Below are positions 15,362 to 20,691 of a stretch of 20,691 nt of DNA, piece after piece. The stretch's first letter is position 1, and each line of letters starts with the position of its first letter. The position numbers and the translations under genes were made by a program. Source of the DNA: CAZSLZ01 sp964607865 (GTDB lineage: Bacteria > Vulcanimicrobiota > JAJTBE01 > CAZSLZ01); contig CAZSLZ010000045.1 of NCBI GenBank assembly GCA_964607865.1, forward strand, positions 1 to 20,691. Reading direction: 5' to 3'. The notes beneath the pieces were generated by a model. It saw nothing but the letters and a program-made list of their open reading frames with translations. It did not search any database and was not told where the DNA came from.

Positions 15362-17149
15362 TTATTTCAGTTTATTCAACTCATATTCAGCCAATACAAA
15401 TTCTTCATTTATTACAGAACTTTTCTCAGTTTGTTGAAAATATTTTTTTGCCATGTTTTTGTCGTTGTTAAAAAGATAGAATTGGCCCAGGTAATAATAT
15501 GCTTCGGTTTGAATAAGCCTTTTGCTTACGGGATCCTTAAGCTGGTTTAATTGCTTTAGAAATTGCTTCGGACTGATCTGCCCGGCATAAAGCTTTACTA
15601 CCGGTATGGGCCATGCCGCAATTTCAGAATTTTTCAGAAATTTTGTCAGTTCCTGCTTTTTGTCAATTCCGTTTTTCTTTGCAAAAATATAATTGAAAAT
15701 GTTCAAATAAGGTTCGCCGGAGTCCTGAGAAAGGGCAAATTTTATAGTTTTAAGGGCTGTTTCGGGGTCTTTCAGAAAATAGTAACTGATAGCTTCAACC
15801 GGTGCCATGTCGGTTTTCAGGTAATTCTGTTTCAGCCGGGTGGTTCGTTCAATCACTTCTTTATAGTCTCTGTCATAAAAATAGTACAGGGCAGGATAAA
15901 GATCTGCAATAATTTCATTTTCTACTGAGTTGGCGTTGGCTTTTTCCAGGTTCTGGCGGGCTTTTTCCCGGTTGCCCTGTTTTATGTTAAGAACTGCCAG
16001 GTTCATAAGGGCAAAGTAATTGTTTTCATCCAGTTCCAGAGCTTTTTTAAGATCTTCCTCAGATTGTTTATATTCTCCAAATAACTCAAATTTTTCCGCC
16101 CTGTCTATATATACCGATTCATCCTCTCCGGAGGTTAATTCAATTGCCTTGTCAAAATCAGCTATGGTTTCTTCATAGTCTTTTACCAGCGAGTAATAAT
16201 CTCCCCGGCTGGTGTAGGCAAGAAAATTATCAGGATATTTCTTGATTACCTGATTATATAACTCCAGGGCTTTCTGATATTTATGAGTTTCTTCGTAAAC
16301 CGAAGCCCTTCCCAGCAGCCCCAGGGGGTTTTCCGGCGCCAATTCCAACAACTTGTTAAAATCTTCTTCTGCTTTATCAAATTGTTTTGTTATAAGAAAT
16401 AGAAAACCCCGTTCGAAGCGATATAAAGGGTCGTCAGGTTCCAGGGCGATGGCTTCGTTCAGGTATTTCTCTGCTTCCTTCGGCTCCCCCGACATTCGCG
16501 AATAAATTCCTAAATTATAAAGAGCTTCCGGGTTGTTAATGTTTTTGGAGCTATACATCTCAGCATCTTCGCGGGCTCTCCTGTACTGCCCAAGTTCGGC
16601 ATAAACTTCCGCCCGGCTGAGAAACACCTCATTCATTCCCGGATCCTGATTAATAGACTCGGTATAAGACGCCAGAGCTTCTTTATTCTTACCCATAGCC
16701 TGATATGTGGAGCCTTCAAGCTGATATAAATATGCCAGCATGGAAGGTTCTTCCACCAGTTTTTTGACCCGTTCAAATTCCTCAAGGGCTTCTGCGTATT
16801 TCTGCTGTTGGTAGAAAATATAGCCACGGGTTAATAACGCTGTGGCTTTGGTTTTATCCTGAACAGATGAATCCAGAATTTTTTTCAGATCATTCAGGGC
16901 ATTTTCGAACTGGTTTAAATCCACATAAATCATTGATCTTTCCAGTAGAATACGGGTTTCAACTTTGCCCGATGGGTTCAGTTTTAATGCCCGGTTCAGG
17001 GTTTCCAGCGATTTATCATATTTTCCCTCAGACTGAAGTTGATTCGCCTGGGTTACCAGTTGGTTCACCTGTTTATCGTTATTGCAGGATGCCAGGAAAC
17101 ACCCCAGCAATGCTATAACGGCAAGGATTATAATATCTCGGGGTTTCAT
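15362..17149 (-). CDS. TPR-repeat lipoprotein
   Basis: A 595-residue exported lipoprotein. The N-terminus has K-P-R, a hydrophobic core and the lipobox L-A-S-C with the lipidated Cys22; Asn-Asn at +2/+3 leaves its final membrane uncertain. From about residue 27 to 430 there are about eleven clear tetratricopeptide repeats, followed by about three degenerate helical repeats to the end, where a last repeat (Y-Y-L-G-Q-F-Y-L-F-N-N-D-K-N-M-A-K-K-Y-F) closes the solenoid. Such proteins act as envelope scaffolds or assembly factors. The start has only a modest GGAAAGAG upstream. It lies 47 bases behind serpin A on the same strand with no terminator between, so it is probably the third gene of the serpin unit. 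Partner unknown; the exported serpins are candidates by context. Confidence 0.9.
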   Translation of the reverse strand: MKPRDIIILAVIALLGCFLASCNNDKQVNQLVTQANQLQSEGKYDKSLETLNRALKLNPSGKVETRILLERSMIYVDLNQFENALNDLKKILDSSVQDKTKATALLTRGYIFYQQQKYAEALEEFERVKKLVEEPSMLAYLYQLEGSTYQAMGKNKEALASYTESINQDPGMNEVFLSRAEVYAELGQYRRAREDAEMYSSKNINNPEALYNLGIYSRMSGEPKEAEKYLNEAIALEPDDPLYRFERGFLFLITKQFDKAEEDFNKLLELAPENPLGLLGRASVYEETHKYQKALELYNQVIKKYPDNFLAYTSRGDYYSLVKDYEETIADFDKAIELTSGEDESVYIDRAEKFELFGEYKQSEEDLKKALELDENNYFALMNLAVLNIKQGNREKARQNLEKANANSVENEIIADLYPALYYFYDRDYKEVIERTTRLKQNYLKTDMAPVEAISYYFLKDPETALKTIKFALSQDSGEPYLNIFNYIFAKKNGIDKKQELTKFLKNSEIAAWPIPVVKLYAGQISPKQFLKQLNQLKDPVSKRLIQTEAYYYLGQFYLFNNDKNMAKKYFQQTEKSSVINEEFVLAEYELNKLK

Positions 17150-17196
17150 AATTTCACTCTTTCCACAGGGGTATTTAATATGGTATTAACCAACCC

Positions 17197-18393
17197 TTAT
17201 TTATCAGGATTTTCCATTCTACCCATAAACAGTATGTTCTGGGTGTCCATGTCAACTATGAAGAACAGGAATGGGCGATCTATCCTCACAGTGGTGACTT
17301 TCGGCGCCATCCCTCTGGCCATGGTGACAGCTGTGGCTGCGGCGGCTTCGGTTCCTTTTTCGTTAACATCCACAAAGGCCTGATGAATTACTTTGGATAT
17401 ATATAAACCTCTGCCCGGGCTCATTTCGGTGAAATCCGCCGAAGATGAGAAAGGCAGGCTCATGCCCATTTGTTGTAAATTCTCCTGTAACTGGGCTGAA
17501 TAAGACAACTTGAATTTGGGCATAAATAGACTCACCTTATCCCGGTTGGTGGTTTTGAACCATTGTTTATAGGCCTCACAACTTAAATTTTCTTCAATAG
17601 TTTTCAACCCAATGCCTTTCCTGGGAAGTGCAATAAACATAGCGGTTTTAAACCCTTCATAGGGAATTCCCAGAAGCTGGAGGTTTTCTGTTTCGCCGTA
17701 AATGCATTCTACCTTTTTGTTGTGCATCATTTCAACTTCAATTTCCCCGTCGGGTGTTTCAAAAGGCATTTTTTTTGTCAGTTTGGGGTCGAACTGGGTC
17801 TGCCATATTCCCAGAAAGTAGATGGCATTGGTCAGGACCATGGAGGTTGAAGCGTCAATATCCCTGGGTTTTAATAATTCTTTTATCTTATCTTCGGTTT
17901 GCTTTGCCACCCAATTGTTAATTTCTTTTCTTGTTTTTTCTGTCTGGGAAAAATCCACAGTTTCCAGTTTGGCGTCATAATATTTCTGTGTAAGTTCCAG
18001 GTATGATTCTTTAAATTTTTCCGTTAAACTGCCCCAGAGGCGGTTGGCTATTTCAAGCCTGTTATTGTTTTCACCGGCTGCCTTTTCTGTAAAGTTCATT
18101 AATTTATTGAATTGTCTGTGAAATTTATCCTGATCTGTATCAAAATGCATCACATCAGCCATTTGTTCGGCAGTTTCACCCCGGGCCCCTCCGTAGGTCA
18201 TTGCCATTGCCAGTGATATGCTGTAAGGAGAAAAGAATATATTGCCCTCTTTGCTTTTCATGTTATTATAAAGGTCCAGGGCAAATTGGTTGTTACCCCC
18301 GGCAATCTGTTTTAAATTCTCTGCAGAAGCCGGCGCGCTGGCCCCGAAAATTAATCCTACTATTAATGATAAAGATAATAATGTCTGTAACAT
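17197..18393 (-). CDS. Exported serpin (serine protease inhibitor), copy A
   Basis: A 398-residue serpin, full length for the family. ATG 18393 is chosen because AGGAGG (18401-18406 on the + strand as CCTCCT) stands seven bases before it; a TTG at 18435 in the same frame lies too close to the promoter. The first 24 residues are a signal peptide ending A-P-A-S-A, so it acts outside the cytoplasm. Serpin landmarks: N-I-F-F-S-P-Y-S-I-S (51-60), the N-A-I-Y-F-L-G-I-W strand near 190, the hinge EKGTEAAAAT (345-354) and the D-R-P-F-L-F-F-I signature (372 on). The small-residue hinge is that of an inhibitory serpin, which traps its protease covalently. The reactive site lies near T-M-A-R-G-M; Arg or Gly could be P1. 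The loop is about two residues longer than that of alpha-1-antitrypsin. Target protease unknown. Confidence 0.95.
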   Translation of the reverse strand: MLQTLLSLSLIVGLIFGASAPASAENLKQIAGGNNQFALDLYNNMKSKEGNIFFSPYSISLAMAMTYGGARGETAEQMADVMHFDTDQDKFHRQFNKLMNFTEKAAGENNNRLEIANRLWGSLTEKFKESYLELTQKYYDAKLETVDFSQTEKTRKEINNWVAKQTEDKIKELLKPRDIDASTSMVLTNAIYFLGIWQTQFDPKLTKKMPFETPDGEIEVEMMHNKKVECIYGETENLQLLGIPYEGFKTAMFIALPRKGIGLKTIEENLSCEAYKQWFKTTNRDKVSLFMPKFKLSYSAQLQENLQQMGMSLPFSSSADFTEMSPGRGLYISKVIHQAFVDVNEKGTEAAAATAVTMARGMAPKVTTVRIDRPFLFFIVDMDTQNILFMGRMENPDK

Positions 18394-18438
18394 TGCTGAG
18401 CCTCCTGTTATTTTTCTGGTTAAATTAAATTTCAATTT

Positions 18439-18467
18439 ATTATACGGCGCTTCCTTCCGAAAAGAAA
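18439..18467 (-). promoter_or_regulatory. Candidate promoter for serpin A
   Basis: On the minus strand a consensus TATAAT (18439-18444) with TTTCTT 17 bases upstream (18462-18467). It lies in the 96-base gap between the serpins and would give serpin A and the lipoprotein their own start site, with a leader of about 40 bases holding the AGGAGG. Confidence 0.45.
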
Positions 18468-18489
18468 AATGCTTTGAAAGCCCTTTTCC

Positions 18490-19695
18490 TTACTTTCCAG
18501 GGTTCATTAATCTTCCCATAAACAGGAAGCTGCCGGATTTGTTGTCTTTAATAAGAAAGACAAAAGGATGGTTGGCGCGGAATGAAACCGGCCTGGCTAC
18601 GGCAGCGGTTTTGGTTACAACCACTGCAGTGGCTGCAGCTGCTTCAGTACCTTCTTCGTTGACATCGATATATGCCTTATGAATAATATTGGAAATAAAC
18701 AGATCTTTTTTGCCGTTCATACCTGAAAAATCGGCGCCGCCAAAAGCTGAGATCATACCCATAGCTTTCATAACCGGTGAAAGTTCAAACCCTGTTTCAA
18801 TTTTAAATTTGGGCATTTCCATTCTTACATCGGTTTTTCTTAATTTGGAAAGCCAGGATTTAAGAGCATCGTGAGTGATGGTTTCATCCAGGCTCTGAAT
18901 ACCGCAGGTTTCTTCCGGAAGGATGATGAACATTGAGAGTTCGTTGCCCTTATAGGGAATTTCCAATACTTCAACCCCCTGGAATTTACCGTAATTCAGT
19001 TTTTCTTCCTTCTGCATCATTAAAGTTTTAATTTTATTGTCCGGCGTTAAATAAAAATCTTTCTCTATGGTGGCTCTTTTGCGGAATTCAGTTTCCCACT
19101 GGCCTTTGAAATAAACTGCGTTTGTGAGAATCAGGGAAGTAGCTGAATTTATTATTCCCGGGGGTAGCAGGTTCTGAATTTTACCCATGGTCTGTTTTTC
19201 TACCCAGTTGTTAATAATTTTTCTTGATTTTTCCGGGGCATTGCCAAAATCAAGTTTCTCCAGGGGAGCATTGAAATATTTCTTCATTAAATTCTTATAG
19301 TTTTTCAAAAACTTATCGTTTTTGTTGGCCCATAAGCGATTGGCAATATATAGCTGGTTTTTTTCTACTTTAGATAAAGTCTGGTTTAGAAGATGGAAAT
19401 GTACGGGTAAATCCTGGGGCTGATGGCCGAAATTCAGGGCCTTGTTCATTTCCCCGGCGGTTTTTCCCCGGGCGCCTACATAGGTCATGCCCAGCGCTGA
19501 TGAAATGCTGTAGGGTGAAAAGAATAGATTTTCCGTGTCTTTTTCCGACAGTTTTCTGTAAAGCTCCACGGCAAATTTGTTGTTGCCGTTTACCAGGCTT
19601 TCATAAGTTACAGTTGCAGTTGCATGGGCAAAACTGCTGGTTAGAAATAAAACCAGCAGTATAAATGCTGCATAAATTTTGACTTTTTTTATCAT
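18490..19695 (-). CDS. Exported serpin (serine protease inhibitor), copy B
   Basis: A 401-residue serpin, paralogous to copy A. ATG 19695 is preferred to a start 57 bases upstream because AAGGAG stands eight bases before it and a classical signal peptide then begins (M-I-K-K-V-K, hydrophobic core, S-S-F-A-H-A-T-A). Landmarks in order: L-F-F-S-P-Y-S-I-S (57-65), N-A-V-Y-F-K-G-Q-W (192-200), hinge EEGTEAAAAT (347-356), signature N-H-P-F-V-F-L-I and the F-M-G-R-L-M-N-P end. The hinge again predicts a true inhibitor. Its reactive loop (V-V-V-T-K-T-A-A-V-A-R-P-V) differs entirely from that of copy A after the hinge, so the two should have different targets; P1 could be Lys, Thr or Ala. Probably first gene of a serpin B - serpin A - lipoprotein unit. 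No strong promoter is seen directly upstream. Confidence 0.95.
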   Translation of the reverse strand: MIKKVKIYAAFILLVLFLTSSFAHATATVTYESLVNGNNKFAVELYRKLSEKDTENLFFSPYSISSALGMTYVGARGKTAGEMNKALNFGHQPQDLPVHFHLLNQTLSKVEKNQLYIANRLWANKNDKFLKNYKNLMKKYFNAPLEKLDFGNAPEKSRKIINNWVEKQTMGKIQNLLPPGIINSATSLILTNAVYFKGQWETEFRKRATIEKDFYLTPDNKIKTLMMQKEEKLNYGKFQGVEVLEIPYKGNELSMFIILPEETCGIQSLDETITHDALKSWLSKLRKTDVRMEMPKFKIETGFELSPVMKAMGMISAFGGADFSGMNGKKDLFISNIIHKAYIDVNEEGTEAAAATAVVVTKTAAVARPVSFRANHPFVFLIKDNKSGSFLFMGRLMNPGK

Positions 19696-19907
19696 ATTTG
19701 TCACTCCTTTTCCGGGATTTTTTTTATCATCTATTGCCTTTTTTATATACAATTTTAAATTAAAATAATTCCATTGAGATAATTATCTGTTCTGAAACTC
19801 TTTTCGTATAAGGCTCTGCTGATGAAGGAAATATGCTGTCTTCCACAAATTTCGCTTAAATGGTTCTGCTGTTTATAAATTTTTGTATAATGTTATAATT
19901 TCCTGTT

Positions 19908-19934
19908 ATGAAAAAAACAAAATGTTTTTTTCAT
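19908..19934. repeat. Perfect 12-bp inverted repeat
   Basis: ATGAAAAAAACA and TGTTTTTTTCAT are exact reverse complements separated by AAA. It lies nine bases after a TATAAT box, at the place where a transcript from that box would begin, which suits an operator as well as a hairpin. Confidence 0.8.
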
Positions 19935-19999
19935 TGTCGCAAAAATATTGATTTCTATGCCCAATCTTGTTAAAATAGCTTGAATGTCATTTTGATAAT

Positions 20000-20028
20000 T
20001 TGTGACATATAAATTATCTATATATTAT
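20000..20028 (+). promoter_or_regulatory. Candidate lepA promoter
   Basis: TTGTGA (20000-20005), a 17-base spacer and TATTAT (20023-20028, one base off consensus). Transcription would start near 20035, leaving a short leader of about 18 bases that carries GAGG seven bases before the lepA ATG. Confidence 0.55.
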
Positions 20029-20052
20029 TAACTAAGAGTTTGAGGATGTTTT

Positions 20053-20691
20053 ATGGATATCAGGAAAAAAAATATAAGGAATTTTTCGATTATTGCCCAT
20101 ATTGATCACGGTAAATCGACCCTGGCGGACCGGCTTCTTGAATTGACCCATTCTATTGAAGAAAGGCTGATGAAGGAACAGATGCTGGACAGTATGGACC
20201 TGGAAAGGGAGAGGGGAATCACTATCAAGGCGTCGCCGGTTACTATAAAATATAAGGCCAAAGATGGTGAAGAATACATATTCAACCTTATTGACACACC
20301 GGGCCATGTTGATTTTACTTACGAGGTTTCCAGGGCATTGGCGGCCTGTGACGGCGCCCTTCTGGTGGTAGATGCCGCCCAGGGGGTACAGGCACAGACC
20401 ATGGCTAATTTCCATCTGGCCCTGGATAACAACCTGGAAATTGTGCCAATAATTAATAAAATTGACCTGCCTGCCGCCGATGTGGAAAAAACCGTGGAGG
20501 AAATCGAAGATATGCTCTGCCTGCCTGCAGATGATGCGGTGGCGGTTTCGGCAAAAACCGGTGAAAATGTGGAGCTGGTTCCCGAGGCAATAGTTCGGCT
20601 TGTGCCTCCTCCAAAAGGCGATGAAAACGTCCATCTCAGAGCTCTCATCTTCGATTCTCATTATGATTCCTATCGGGGGGTTATACCTTTC
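20053..20691 (+). CDS. lepA: Elongation factor 4 (LepA), N-terminal part (3'-truncated by window edge)
   Basis: 213 residues of a frame still open at the window end, about one third of the usual ~600. LepA/EF4 is a ribosome-bound translational GTPase, conserved in nearly all bacteria, acting on pre- and post-translocation ribosomes and on 30S assembly. All GTPase motifs are visible: G1 AHIDHGKST (15-23), G2 within ERERGITIK, G3 DTPGH (81-85), G4 NKID (135-138) and G5 SAKTG (166-170). The catalytic His of the G3 motif is present. R-N-F-S-I-I-A-H-I-D at the start and L-D-S-M-D-L-E-R-E-R-G-I-T-I-K separate it from EF-G and TypA. The domain II beginning (A-L-I-F-D-S-H-Y-D-S-Y-R-G-V-I) confirms LepA. 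ATG 20053 has GAGG seven bases upstream. A 209-codon open frame on the opposite strand is a shadow. Confidence 0.97.
   Translation, partial: MDIRKKNIRNFSIIAHIDHGKSTLADRLLELTHSIEERLMKEQMLDSMDLERERGITIKASPVTIKYKAKDGEEYIFNLIDTPGHVDFTYEVSRALAACDGALLVVDAAQGVQAQTMANFHLALDNNLEIVPIINKIDLPAADVEKTVEEIEDMLCLPADDAVAVSAKTGENVELVPEAIVRLVPPPKGDENVHLRALIFDSHYDSYRGVIPF

Larger units (their letters stand above)
19696..20052. other. Divergent regulatory region between serpin B and lepA
   Basis: 357 AT-rich bases without a gene. It contains two overlapping TATAAT boxes on the + strand (19886-19891 and 19894-19899) with poor -35 elements, a perfect 12-bp inverted repeat (19908-19934) and the lepA promoter (20000-20028). 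No clear promoter for serpin B could be picked out by eye. Confidence 0.5.

Noticed and set aside
18394..18435. Longer start for serpin A at TTG 18435
   Set aside because: It would begin a few bases after the TATAAT box, while ATG 18393 has a perfect AGGAGG and starts directly with a signal peptide.
19696..19752. Longer start for serpin B
   Set aside because: The extra 19 residues are charged and would push the signal peptide inward; ATG 19695 has AAGGAG at good spacing.
20032..20661. 209-codon open frame on the minus strand
   Set aside because: It lies wholly opposite the lepA coding region, whose GTPase motifs are unmistakable, and has no ribosome binding site; it is an antisense shadow.

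Overview
The window looks like chromosomal DNA of an uncultured, probably anaerobic bacterium with AT-rich intergenic DNA, frequent AGGAGG-type ribosome binding sites and sigma70-like promoters. The gene set does not fix the phylum: an MsbA-like exporter, a lipoprotein, exported serpins, an 8Fe ferredoxin, a DUF1189 protein and a very large GAF/PP2C phosphatase. The mix is reminiscent of poorly sampled candidate phyla such as Riflebacteria or Wallbacteria, but that is a guess. I see no complete mobile element, CRISPR array, tRNA or rRNA.

Layout. 1-3261 (+): the C-terminal end of an NfeD-type membrane protein, then three closely packed genes of similar size (310, 338 and 308 aa) that are diverged copies of one unrecognised helical protein. 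3434-5713 (+): an MsbA/LmrA-type ABC exporter and a small exported beta-rich protein. 5714-7349 (-): a RimJ/RimL-type GNAT acetyltransferase overlapping a tail-anchored protein of unknown function. 7537-9114 (+): a zinc-ribbon/TPR protein and a J-domain/TPR protein, closed by a bidirectional terminator. 9175-14123 (-): a 1259-residue PocR-5xGAF-PP2C(SpoIIE-like) phosphatase, a DUF1189 membrane protein 12 bases behind it, and a 56-residue 2[4Fe-4S] ferredoxin that is easily missed. 14124-15361: two gene-poor stretches around a short membrane-protein frame that may be the remnant of a larger gene. 15362-19695 (-): a TPR lipoprotein and two tandem exported serpins, probably one transcription unit read from 19695 down to 15362. 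20053-20691 (+): the N-terminal third of elongation factor 4 (LepA), cut by the window edge.

How the genes may work together. The serpins and TPR lipoprotein form a plausible envelope protease-defence and scaffold unit. The large phosphatase is a multi-input signal integrator, with a candidate regulated leader upstream carrying a strong promoter and a terminator-like hairpin. The zinc-ribbon/TPR and J-domain/TPR genes look like a chaperone-adaptor pair. The least explained part is the three-copy paralogous cassette behind NfeD; it is the best candidate here for an undescribed system, although no function can be read from it.
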